Shown one piece after another: positions 26,171-34,064 of a stretch of DNA of 42,231 nucleotides. The number at the start of each line of letters is the position of its first letter. Position 1 is the first letter of the stretch. This DNA is from Candidatus Lindowbacteria bacterium RIFCSPLOWO2_12_FULL_62_27 (GTDB taxonomy: Bacteria > Lindowbacteria > 2-12-FULL-62-27): positions 1 to 42,231 of the forward strand of contig MFPR01000035.1 of the NCBI GenBank assembly GCA_001784175.1, read 5' to 3'. The translations under genes and the position numbers were made by a program. The notes under the pieces were generated by a model. It was given only the letters and a program-made list of their open reading frames with translations, was not told where the DNA came from and searched no databases.

Positions 26171-27557
26171 GAGAAATTGTCAAATGTTGTGGATCGCATG
26201 ATCAAGCGGCGATCCTTTCTTGCTCCTGAAATTGAACTCCATCTATGAAACGAATACCGTCCCGAACGAGTGCAACGAGTTCGGGTGCGTGAACTTTGGA
26301 CCAGCGTTTCTGCGCCGACTCCAACAACTTGAAGGCCATCATCAGCCCGGCGGTCCGGGATCCGGCGCCTTTCGTCACGCGCGTGCGGAGTTTGACGGTG
26401 GCGAAGGCCGACTCGATGGGATTGGTCGTCCGCAGATGTTTCCAGTGCGCGGCCGGGAAATCGAAATGCACGGCCAGGGCCTTACGATCCTTGAGCAGAC
26501 ACTCGGTGGCCTTGGGATATTTCGCCTGATACTCGGCCTCGAAGCGATTTGTTTCCTTGCTGAAAGTTTCCCGATCCGGCGCGTTCATAATTTCATGCAA
26601 CAAACGCTTGGCTTGGGGCTGGAGACGTTTTGGAAGTTTGTCCAGGACGTTGGCGATTTTATGTACCCAGCAGCGGCTTTCTTTGGTCTGCGGCCAAACA
26701 TTGCGGACCGCGGCCCAGAAGCCGAGCGCGCCGTCGCCGACGGCCAAGACCGGTGCTTTCATGCGGCGGCGTTTCAAATCCCGCAACACGCTTGCCCAAG
26801 ACTCCGTTGATTCGCGATAGCCGTCTTCGATTGCGACCACTTCCTTGTCTCCTTCCCTCGTCACACCGACAATCACCAGAAGACAGAGATTTTCTTCTTC
26901 GAGGCGGATCGACAGATGAACGCCGTCAGCCCAGAGATAGACATAATCTTTCTGCGACAAATCGCGCCGGCGGAATGCTTCATATTCCGCCTCCCAGACT
27001 TTTTTCAGCCGCGTGATCGTGGTCGCCGACAGTCCTTTCGCCTCATCGCCGAACAGGGCGCTCAGCGCCTCTCCGAAAGCTCCGGTTGACAGACCTTTCA
27101 AATACAACAGCGGCAAGACCTCCGTGACGTTTGCCGATTTCCGCAGATACGGCGGTAACACCACGCTTCGGAATCGTTTTCCTTCTCGCCCGTCGACGAC
27201 ACGCGGCGCCTCAATCACCACTTCACCCGACCCCACCAGCACTTTCCGCGGGCGGCCATATCCGTTGCGGGTCACCAGCGCGCGGTCTTTTGCGTCGCGA
27301 TATTCCTTCAGTCGCTGGACGTATTCATCCGTCTCGGCCTCCAACGCCTCGACGATCATCCGGCGAGCACCGCACCGGGCCAGATCATCCAAACTGACTT
27401 GCACCTCTGGCGTTTCTTTCTTCCACGTTGTAACTTTGAACATCGGCGTTCCTCCTTCGCCCGGTTCGAGCCGGGTTTTTGATTTGACACTCCGGTCAAA
27501 TCGGAAGGATACGCCGCTTTTTTGTATCACTCAATCCACAACTTTCGGTTATATCTC
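26171..27557 (-). mobile_element. IS256-family insertion sequence with 9-bp target duplication
   Basis: The element is 1387 bp. Both ends read inward from GAGA and share GTTGTGGAT, TGAT and AAGCGGCG at matching places (imperfect terminal repeats of about 50 bp). It is flanked by the exact duplication GAATTTATT (26162-26170 and 27558-27566). It encodes one transposase. A small inverted repeat GATTTGAC/GTCAAATC lies at 27481-27502, upstream of the transposase start, and may limit read-through transcription. The perfect duplication implies a recent insertion. Confidence 0.92.
26202..27443 (-). CDS. IS256-family (Mutator-type) transposase
   Basis: This 413-aa protein has the full IS256 catalytic set: VYLWADGVHLSIR (first Asp), VLAVGDGALGFWAA (second Asp), the CWVHKIANVLDKLPK C-x-x-H block, and RTTNPIESAFATVKLR (Glu). 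AAGGAGGA six bases before ATG 27443 gives the start. Length and motifs look intact, so the element is probably active. Confidence 0.95.
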   Translation of the reverse strand: MFKVTTWKKETPEVQVSLDDLARCGARRMIVEALEAETDEYVQRLKEYRDAKDRALVTRNGYGRPRKVLVGSGEVVIEAPRVVDGREGKRFRSVVLPPYLRKSANVTEVLPLLYLKGLSTGAFGEALSALFGDEAKGLSATTITRLKKVWEAEYEAFRRRDLSQKDYVYLWADGVHLSIRLEEENLCLLVIVGVTREGDKEVVAIEDGYRESTESWASVLRDLKRRRMKAPVLAVGDGALGFWAAVRNVWPQTKESRCWVHKIANVLDKLPKRLQPQAKRLLHEIMNAPDRETFSKETNRFEAEYQAKYPKATECLLKDRKALAVHFDFPAAHWKHLRTTNPIESAFATVKLRTRVTKGAGSRTAGLMMAFKLLESAQKRWSKVHAPELVALVRDGIRFIDGVQFQEQERIAA

Positions 27558-28103
27558 GAATTTATTCCGTCTAAGATAATCAACAAGAACAAGTGCACGT
27601 TCCTCGAAACGATTGGCCGCAACAATCAATATCGGTCCTCTTAAGTGGTTTCTTTCGATTCTACGTTTTATGGTTTTTTCCTCTATCTGTGCGTCTTGGG
27701 AAATTTTCGCCATTTTATAGGCATTTTTGAAAAGGTGGAACCAGCTTATCAACCCCGTTTGCTTGGCATGCTCATCTGCAATTTCAAGTATTCTCGAAGC
27801 GTTCCAACGACTTGTTATAAACGAGGCATATTCCTGTAACTGTGCAACGACCTCTCTCCTCTGCTCTGGATTCTGAACCAATTTACATTCTACGATCAAC
27901 AGGGTACCTGTATCGTCAAGAAAGAGAAGATCAAGCGATCCAATCCCCGCCAAGGGTACTTGCCTGCCGATGGGTACCGCGATCTGCGCCTTGGGGTTTA
28001 TGTCAGCTATGGGAATGACCGTGGGAGTTGATTCGATTAATTGTTCAAACTGCTCTTCTTCCCCACTCGTAAAAGGTTTTTCCTTTTCATGGAGTGTTGT
28101 CAT
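27549..28103 (-). pseudogene. N-terminal half of IS-interrupted PD-(D/E)XK protein
   Basis: This 184-codon frame holds a RecB-like nuclease core: GSLDLLFLDDTGTLLIVECK (D and ExK) followed by EVVAQLQEYASFI. The last codons and the TAA come from the IS end (GAGATATAA), so the native frame runs to RRNKF and then into 26158 and onward. ATG 28103 overlaps the end of the 136-aa gene by 17 nt, and AGGAGG lies upstream. A truncated nuclease may still be made. The intact protein would join an N-terminal nuclease to an unrecognised C-terminal half, next to a DUF3553-like partner. Confidence 0.82.
27558..27566. repeat. Target-site duplication, right copy
   Basis: GAATTTATT adjoins the IS256-family element on the right and is identical to 26162-26170. 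Confidence 0.9.
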
Positions 28104-28497
28104 ATCCGCCTCCTGTCGATAACCCCTCGATTTTCACAGCCCAATCCACTGATCCCACCGTTCCGGACATTCCCCGGATGGCTTCCACCAGTGCATGGAT
28201 GTATATCATGGACGGTTCGTCAGGCTCTACACCGAAATGCTGCCAGCGCCGCTGTTCGAAAAACAGCGCGGTGCGAAGGTCGGTCAGAGAGTCGGGCAGG
28301 CTACCGTCATCCAGATATGCCCCCAGAATCCGGTTCGCGATTTCTCCGCACTTTTCGCACGATTCCCAATGGTGGAAACCTCGAAAGGAGTACGCGAATG
28401 GCTCTATCTCCTCCCAGTGCGCCGTCGGGCCGGGGACGTCAGCCGACGTAAGTTCTGCATCGAAGATGTGCTCCCACCTTTTTTTATCCCAGTCCAT
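28087..28497 (-). CDS. Hypothetical 136-aa protein
   Basis: The start at 28497 (MDWDKKRWEHIFDAELTS) is set by AAAGGAGAGG just upstream; a longer in-frame start has none. The protein has a single CEKC-type pair (SCEKCGEIANRI), a helical middle, and MIYIHALVEAIRG near the end. It is not recognised. Part of its 3' end is repeated at 21440-21476. It overlaps the nuclease gene by 17 nt and follows the 207-aa gene by 14 nt, so it is in the same operon. Confidence 0.6.
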   Translation of the reverse strand: MDWDKKRWEHIFDAELTSADVPGPTAHWEEIEPFAYSFRGFHHWESCEKCGEIANRILGAYLDDGSLPDSLTDLRTALFFEQRRWQHFGVEPDEPSMIYIHALVEAIRGMSGTVGSVDWAVKIEGLSTGGGYDNTP

Positions 28498-28511
28498 TCG
28501 CCTCTCCTTTC

Positions 28512-29135
28512 TCAATGCTTTTCTTTTCGCTCGTAGTTCGCAATTCCCCTCTTCGCTATTCGAATCGACAATTCAACAAACGTGCATTTGTCCGCTCTGA
28601 AGATTGCGTTCAGGCCGATTTCGGACTCGCGCGTTTTGGCGGCGGCGAAATACTGTTCATCTTCGAATGCGTACAGCAGGGTGGACAGTGCCTCCTGATT
28701 GCGTTTGTGGATATCGATCATGACGCTATATTCGCCACGGATGCAGAATACCGCGCCTGCGTATTCGCTCATGTCGACCACGATGCGGATCAGTTCCGAT
28801 ACGCTGTCCGGCTGGATGGCCTTCTGGGCGCATGTCCTTTTCACGCCAGCGGCTGATGCTGAGATCAACTCGAACAGGCGGTACCAGTACATGCCGTCGT
28901 CATAGAGGTGGTGGGTCAGAAAATACTCGCGGTTTTTTTGTACAAGTTTGAGACCATCCCGGGACAATGACAACAGCTCGTCGAAAAGTCTCCCGTCAGG
29001 CCGTTCGACGGTACTCCATGGCGAATCCTCCTTCCGCGAAAGGTACGCCTTTTCAAGAGCCTGCAATCTGGCCCGGACATCGGCGAAATCCTTTTCCGCG
29101 GGGATCGGGATCAGAGGCATGAGGGAGTCATCCAT
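28512..29135 (-). CDS. Hypothetical 207-aa helical protein
   Basis: The protein starts MDDSLMPLIPIPAEKDFADV and appears mostly helical, with a WYRLFELISASAAG block. No family is recognised. Its ATG overlaps the stop of the 315-aa gene by 8 nt, so the two are translated together. It is downstream of the HslV-like peptidase and may be part of that system. Confidence 0.6.
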   Translation of the reverse strand: MDDSLMPLIPIPAEKDFADVRARLQALEKAYLSRKEDSPWSTVERPDGRLFDELLSLSRDGLKLVQKNREYFLTHHLYDDGMYWYRLFELISASAAGVKRTCAQKAIQPDSVSELIRIVVDMSEYAGAVFCIRGEYSVMIDIHKRNQEALSTLLYAFEDEQYFAAAKTRESEIGLNAIFRADKCTFVELSIRIAKRGIANYERKEKH

Positions 29136-30075
29136 TCATCGTCGCCAGCCCGATGATCTCGTCGGCGGTGCGGAGGCGGGCGTCGGGGGAGTCGATGTCC
29201 CTGTCGAGGAGCGGGTCGATGTCGGGGATTTCAGCTTCGTCGTCAAAATCGAGAATGGCTTGTTCCAAGCCACCGAGATTCGTGGGGTCGGAGGGATCCG
29301 GTTTCTCACCCTGCCGCGCGTAACCCAGCCGCACGAACGCCTTCAAGTGCTCGATCAGCCGCAGGCGGGCCGGTCGATCCATGCCGATGGGCGGCAAGGG
29401 CTCGACTTTGATGCGTCCATCGTGCCAGACCGTCATGAAAACGCCGGATGCGGCGGCGACGTTAACCGCGTCGGGAATGGCGATTTGGACATCCAATCCG
29501 GCCGCTTTCAAGTTGCGATACAGTTGTTTGAGCCATTCGTGATCCAGATCCTCCTCGCGACTGACCAGAGCGTCGAAGTCAGGCTGATCGAACAGGGAGC
29601 GATTGAAGCGAGCGACACGGCCGTCCTTCAGCACGGCTTCGTACCACGCTCGCTCCGGCGTTTCGACAGCCACAATCCGCGTTGCCCGATTCTTGATCCA
29701 CGGCTCGTAGATGACAAACGCGATCATGAACTCGCGGATCCGCAGCGATTCGGCCACTGGATCCCTTGACGGAAGCCCTCCGTAGGGGAAGCGAAAAAAT
29801 AGATGGCCCCAGTCGTCGGCGCGGATGTAATAAAAGGTCCCCGCCCCGTCGCCGCTCCGCCCAAATCCAGTCAGGAGATACCCGTTCGGCGCCCTGCGCA
29901 GAAACTCCTCCGGATCGCCTGCTCGAAAGCGCGGATTCTCGCGCGCGGCGGCAGTTCCATAGATCGCCGTTCCGGGCGCAAGACGCACAAGGTCGAAGTC
30001 GTCGACCAACTGCCACGGGAATGCCCACGCCAGCTCATCGGCGAAGAGACGCTCAAGCTCGGAGGTGTCAGCCAT
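29128..30075 (-). CDS. Hypothetical 315-aa protein next to HslV-like peptidase
   Basis: The first ~110 residues (FRRAPNGYLLTGFGRSGDG-type segment, then TFYYIRADDWGHLFFRFPYG) have the aromatic, Gly-rich pattern of SUKH/SMI1-like sensor domains, but the match is weak. The C-terminal half is acidic and unassigned, ending DIDPLLDRDIDSPDARLRTA. It starts 24 nt after the peptidase gene. A substrate-binding or immunity role is a guess. Confidence 0.55.
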   Translation of the reverse strand: MADTSELERLFADELAWAFPWQLVDDFDLVRLAPGTAIYGTAAARENPRFRAGDPEEFLRRAPNGYLLTGFGRSGDGAGTFYYIRADDWGHLFFRFPYGGLPSRDPVAESLRIREFMIAFVIYEPWIKNRATRIVAVETPERAWYEAVLKDGRVARFNRSLFDQPDFDALVSREEDLDHEWLKQLYRNLKAAGLDVQIAIPDAVNVAAASGVFMTVWHDGRIKVEPLPPIGMDRPARLRLIEHLKAFVRLGYARQGEKPDPSDPTNLGGLEQAILDFDDEAEIPDIDPLLDRDIDSPDARLRTADEIIGLATMNG

Positions 30076-30098
30076 CCGTCAGGTCCTCGCGGCAACTT

Positions 30099-30764
30099 TC
30101 ATCGTGCCGTGGTTCTCGCAACCCGGCGGCGGCCATGATTGGACTCGACACCGGCGGCTCCATTGTTTCTCTGCGTGTTTGAACGGCCGGCATTCGATAT
30201 TTCACGTGAGACATGACGAAGTTCCATTTTTCCGCCGCAACTACGGTGGAAAAAGCAAACGGTGTTGAATGTCTGTCTCAAAATCTCGGATGCCTTCTCC
30301 AGGCGCGGATATAAAGAGTGAATGGCACCCAAGGCGATTTCATTACCGCTTCCGATGGCCGCAAAATTATCAAAAACGCAAATATCCCGGCTTGCCGCGA
30401 CTTCAAACATTCGCCGCGATGTCGCGACCATGAACGACGCGTCGCTGAGTTTCGAAATTTCATTCTCCTTTGCCGAACCGAGCGAATACCGCTCTTTGAC
30501 AAAGGCATAGACGTGCTGAAAAAAATCGGTCACATCGTGTTCGTTATCGAAAGCGCTCTCATACATATCCCTTTTCCTATCCGCGAAGTAACGCAGGACA
30601 TTTTGAAACAGGACGTTGCCTGAGCAACCTATTAACGCGTTTTTGAAACGCGTGATTTTTGTTACATCTGACCTGTCCGTACGGACAATCCACCCCCAAG
30701 CGGTCAGGCTGTCCGCCATCATCCACATCTCGCCGTTCTTTTTTACTGCCGCAATGACTGTCAT
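30099..30764 (-). CDS. HslV/proteasome-beta-like Ntn peptidase
   Basis: This 221-aa protein begins MTVIAAVKKNGEMWMMADSL: removal of Met would expose Thr1 as nucleophile, Asp of MMADS corresponds to Asp17, and Lys of DVTKI to Lys33. FAAIGSGNEIALGAIHSLY is the conserved GSG segment. It thus has the catalytic set of 20S-type peptidases such as HslV, which form stacked rings fed by an AAA+ unfoldase. The last ~30 residues are Asn/Arg-rich and unusual. It lies in the same operon as a ClpX-like unfoldase fusion and 26 nt after the small TGHxH protein. A truncated second copy of its N-terminus lies at 33939-34064. Confidence 0.8.
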   Translation of the reverse strand: MTVIAAVKKNGEMWMMADSLTAWGWIVRTDRSDVTKITRFKNALIGCSGNVLFQNVLRYFADRKRDMYESAFDNEHDVTDFFQHVYAFVKERYSLGSAKENEISKLSDASFMVATSRRMFEVAASRDICVFDNFAAIGSGNEIALGAIHSLYPRLEKASEILRQTFNTVCFFHRSCGGKMELRHVSREISNAGRSNTQRNNGAAGVESNHGRRRVARTTAR

Positions 30765-30789
30765 ACGAACCGCCCTGTGTTGGTCACTC

Positions 30790-31098
30790 TCAATCCTCCA
30801 CCCGCTTGATCTCGCCGGGTGTGTACTCCCGCTGGCGGCGGATGCGGTAGATGCCGGGTGTGATCGTGATGGCCGCATGCTCTTCGTGGACTAGCGACGT
30901 GTCGCCGGTGACTTCGGCGTAGATATCGCCGTCGGGCGCGTCGAAGAGGGCGACCGCCGATTCGTCGCTGAAGCGATGCCGGTGTCCGGTCGCCTCGCCG
31001 TAGGCTACTGTCAGGTCGGTTCGCGCTTTGAGTTTGTCCGGCATCGGGGATCCGGTTTTTATGATTAAAACGTCGCCCTGTCGGTACTGCTCGCTCAT
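30790..31098 (-). CDS. Small DUF6745-associated protein with TGHxH and HEEH motifs
   Basis: This 102-aa protein reads MSEQYRQGDVLIIKTG, AYGEATGHRHRF, SLVHEEHAAI and YRIRRQREYTPGE. It is beta-rich and two His clusters could bind metal, as in a small jelly-roll or cupin. I recall similar small proteins beside DUF6745 genes in other bacteria, and here it follows the DUF6745 fusion gene by 45 nt. The function is unknown. Confidence 0.7.
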   Translation of the reverse strand: MSEQYRQGDVLIIKTGSPMPDKLKARTDLTVAYGEATGHRHRFSDESAVALFDAPDGDIYAEVTGDTSLVHEEHAAITITPGIYRIRRQREYTPGEIKRVED

Positions 31099-31143
31099 CG
31101 TTTTCCTCCGTACAAATCGGATGTGAGGCCGCGATGCGGCCGG

Positions 31144-33942
31144 TCAAGTCTCCAATACCGGGACGTACTCTTCAGGTTTGAATCCAAATGTCCATGCGGC
31201 GGCGTGGGTGCAGGTTTTCATCTCACCTCCCGCATCCTCCCAGAGTGATTCCTCGCGATCATCCCATTTTCCGCCCGCCGCGCGTCTCGCATCGCCCCGC
31301 CCGGGCGGGACGCGAAGGAACACATCGGCCGCAAGACCCAGACGCACTTTCGCCGGATCGATCACATGCAAAATCACCATGGGCTCGTCGTCCTGCAAAT
31401 AGATACGATAGAGTTTTCGCGGATTGCCCGCCGTATCCCGGTCTTCGTCCAGAACCGCCGGGGACGCCTCGCGAATGAACGAAGCCAGACCCTTGCGCGC
31501 GATCATCAGCCGCCGTACTTCAGCGTTCTTCTCGTTCAGGATTGTCTCGGCCGAGAGAGATTGCGGATCGTTGATCACGACGGGAGGCACAACCACCCCC
31601 CGGTATCGATAAATCTCAAGTCCGTCGCTCAATACCGCGGCCGGTCCGCTTTCTGAATGCAGACGATTCCCGGTCTGATCCACATCAATCTGTTTTGGGC
31701 GCGTCACGATGAAAACGGTCTTCTCCAATGCAAGAAATGTCCATCCTCCGCTTGCGTAGAACTGCTTCATAAAAGCCGCCTCTTTGCTGATTCGCTCAAG
31801 CTCGGCCTGCAAGGCGGCATCGCAGGGATCGGTTGATTGAAAATGCCGGGCGGCCAGGACCGAAAATATGATGTGATTGGACATCACGCGTTTGAGATCC
31901 CAGTAGCAGAAGAATTTTTGGGCGGATGTCAAATTCGGCGTGTCAGCGGTGGTAACCGGAACGTTGCTGTTAAAATGCATTGTGTTCATAATTTTGCCGA
32001 GCGCTTCGTTAACGGATTTCAGAAAAAGATCGCTGTCGTGAACCTGGCTGCAGATTCGTCTCAACCCGCCGGCCAGCATCGGATCAATGAAGATCGCGTC
32101 GTTTAATGCGTGGAGGGATTGCACGCAGGGATGCCTGCTCAACGCGTCCGTGACATGCCGGCCCAACGCCGTGAGGTACATTTGGGACGATTCTCTGCCA
32201 AATGTCGAATAGAGCGCCCGGGCCGGCGCTCCCGAGAATCCGATTTGGGCAAGAAGGTTGTAATTCTCCATTTTCACTTGATCGGACGACGGATGATCTC
32301 GTCCGCAAGCGCCCTCGCGCGTGTGCGACTGCTGGAAGTCCCGGGCGACTTCTGCGGCGATGAGGGGCGCGGCCGGGTGCGAGCAATAGACGATGTCGGC
32401 AGGCAGGCGTTTGCCGTGGATTTCGTAAAAATCGGAGATGGCGTCGAACAGCGCCACTTCATCCACGGCGGCTTGGGAGAGCAGGTCCGTCCAGTCCGAC
32501 ACAACGGAATTGACCATCCCGGTGTCCTCTTCAAACCACAATCGTGCCGGAGATGCGGCGGCACGCGGTTCGGATTGAACGGGACGACGAATCGTTCCAT
32601 CGTGCGATTGAACGGGCACGTTATTCGGGATTTCGTGCCGGCATAGGACGAAACATTTCCGGAAATATTCGGGGACATAAGCGTTGACCAGATTAAAAAA
32701 CGGGCGACGCAGTTCGAGCGAACGAACTTCGAAGATGATTTCAGAATAATATTTCTCCCCGAGCCTTGCCAATTCTTCTTCAAATGCGATTTTTTCCGGC
32801 GCGGATGAAAACTCGATGATGCCCGCGCCATTTACTGTCTGAATATTGCGGAGCAGGGCATTCTCCTGTTTGTCCGACAACGAAACAACCTGCAATATGC
32901 CGTTCTTGCCCTGAAGGCCGGAACAAATGGACGGTGCAAGCGCCCGGCGAACAGCCCCGAGGGAATCAGTCCCATCGGACCGCACAAAGGCGTCCAGAAT
33001 GGTCAGGGTGTCAACAATGGGAATGCGTTCCGACAACAGATCTTGAAACAGCGCGTGTATCTGGTCGAGCCCGAACTTATTGACCGCCATACCTACCATC
33101 AGCTCGTCATCTGCTTTTGCCTTGTCCAAGAGCAACTGTGTCTGGTCCATTGAGAAAAGGGACGCTGCGTGTCGAGCCGCGAATTCAAACAAATGGGAGG
33201 ACATTACCACCGCCGGCTCCGACAGATAATAACCGGATTTCTCGGCGAGTTCCCGCTGGTCGGGCTTGATCCAAATGGCCGGAGCATGAAACAGCCGCTC
33301 GACATACGGAATCCCCTCGATCTCATGCCCTCCCCCGTCGGTTTTCACGGCCAGTACTCTCTCCGGTTCAACGGTGCCGGATTCGATCTGCCTGCCCTTC
33401 AGGAGAAGGGTATATTCCTTTGGCCGAAGTTTCAGGTCATCCCGGATACGGACGGACGGCAGGGTCACACCGAATTCATTGGCGAACCGGGTTCGGACGT
33501 TGCTCACTGCATCAAGGAATCCGTCGGGCCCCGATTGTTCACGATCTACAAGGGGAATCAGATGGTAGGCGATATTGACTTCGAGCTGTTCGACGGATTT
33601 GGGGGTGATCTCATTATAGAAATAGGTCCGCGCCGGCCGATCGATTCGATAGATGAACGCCAGCACCTCGGCCACTGGCTGATAATATTCGGATGGTATC
33701 TCCTCATCAACTTTGACCTTTCTGCATAGAAGGTGCGCGAGGCCCGCATATTCATAATTCGGCAGACCGATTCGCTCTGCGAGCCGAATGACATGCTTGG
33801 CGGTCCTGCCTGACCACTTCCCAATGACACGCGGAGTTTTATCCTGTTCGGGTCGATATGAAATCGCGACCGCCGGACCAGTCCCGCCAAAAATGAGAAC
33901 GTCGGAATCGTTCTTTGGTTGAATTCGAACGTCCATCGTCAC
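31144..33942 (-). CDS. FlhB_C - FlhA_C - DUF6745 fusion protein
   Basis: This 932-aa soluble protein has three parts. Residues ~13-105 resemble the FlhB/YscU cytoplasmic switch domain (VAISYRPEQDKTPRVIGKW, HLLCRKVKVDEEIP, AEVLAFIYRID). Residues ~145-345 resemble the FlhA cytoplasmic (FHIPEP) domain (TLPSVRIRDDLKLRPKEY, GIPYVERLFHAPAIWI, FQDLLSERIPIVDTLTILDA). Residues ~490-932 are DUF6745 (GNRLHSESGPA, NAEVRRLMI, WTFGFKPEEYVP). In flagella these gate domains bind export substrates and chaperones at the membrane; here no transmembrane helix and no NPTH autocleavage site exist. A GTG start at 33942 is favoured by GGGGA upstream; ATG 33936 is the alternative. It lies between the ClpX-like fusion and the HslV-like peptidase. 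Confidence 0.78.
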   Translation of the reverse strand: MTMDVRIQPKNDSDVLIFGGTGPAVAISYRPEQDKTPRVIGKWSGRTAKHVIRLAERIGLPNYEYAGLAHLLCRKVKVDEEIPSEYYQPVAEVLAFIYRIDRPARTYFYNEITPKSVEQLEVNIAYHLIPLVDREQSGPDGFLDAVSNVRTRFANEFGVTLPSVRIRDDLKLRPKEYTLLLKGRQIESGTVEPERVLAVKTDGGGHEIEGIPYVERLFHAPAIWIKPDQRELAEKSGYYLSEPAVVMSSHLFEFAARHAASLFSMDQTQLLLDKAKADDELMVGMAVNKFGLDQIHALFQDLLSERIPIVDTLTILDAFVRSDGTDSLGAVRRALAPSICSGLQGKNGILQVVSLSDKQENALLRNIQTVNGAGIIEFSSAPEKIAFEEELARLGEKYYSEIIFEVRSLELRRPFFNLVNAYVPEYFRKCFVLCRHEIPNNVPVQSHDGTIRRPVQSEPRAAASPARLWFEEDTGMVNSVVSDWTDLLSQAAVDEVALFDAISDFYEIHGKRLPADIVYCSHPAAPLIAAEVARDFQQSHTREGACGRDHPSSDQVKMENYNLLAQIGFSGAPARALYSTFGRESSQMYLTALGRHVTDALSRHPCVQSLHALNDAIFIDPMLAGGLRRICSQVHDSDLFLKSVNEALGKIMNTMHFNSNVPVTTADTPNLTSAQKFFCYWDLKRVMSNHIIFSVLAARHFQSTDPCDAALQAELERISKEAAFMKQFYASGGWTFLALEKTVFIVTRPKQIDVDQTGNRLHSESGPAAVLSDGLEIYRYRGVVVPPVVINDPQSLSAETILNEKNAEVRRLMIARKGLASFIREASPAVLDEDRDTAGNPRKLYRIYLQDDEPMVILHVIDPAKVRLGLAADVFLRVPPGRGDARRAAGGKWDDREESLWEDAGGEMKTCTHAAAWTFGFKPEEYVPVLET

Positions 33943-34064
33943 ACCAGTTCCCCTTTCCGCTGGGGATCAGATCGATCAGTGCTGGAAACCCATCCCCAGG
34001 ACGTTAGGCCGGCCGCCATCATCCACATCTGATTGTTCTTATTCAGAGCGGCTATAACGGTCAC
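33939..34064 (-). pseudogene. Truncated HslV-like N-terminus coupled to ClpX-like gene
   Basis: A frame starting with GTG that overlaps the ClpX-like stop (GTGA) reads MTVIAALNKNNQMWMMAAGL and TSWGWVSSTDRSD, matching the start of the intact peptidase over 33 codons (about 70 percent of bases, many third-position changes). It ends soon after, before the Lys33 equivalent, at a TGA just before the next gene. The Asp17 equivalent is Ala. It is a remnant of a second, diverged subunit once coupled to the unfoldase. Confidence 0.7.

Noticed and set aside
26186-27542. Shorter IS boundaries at the GTTGTGGAT match
   Set aside because: These boundaries leave no target duplication. Moving out to GAGA gives an exact 9-bp duplication and restores the interrupted gene.
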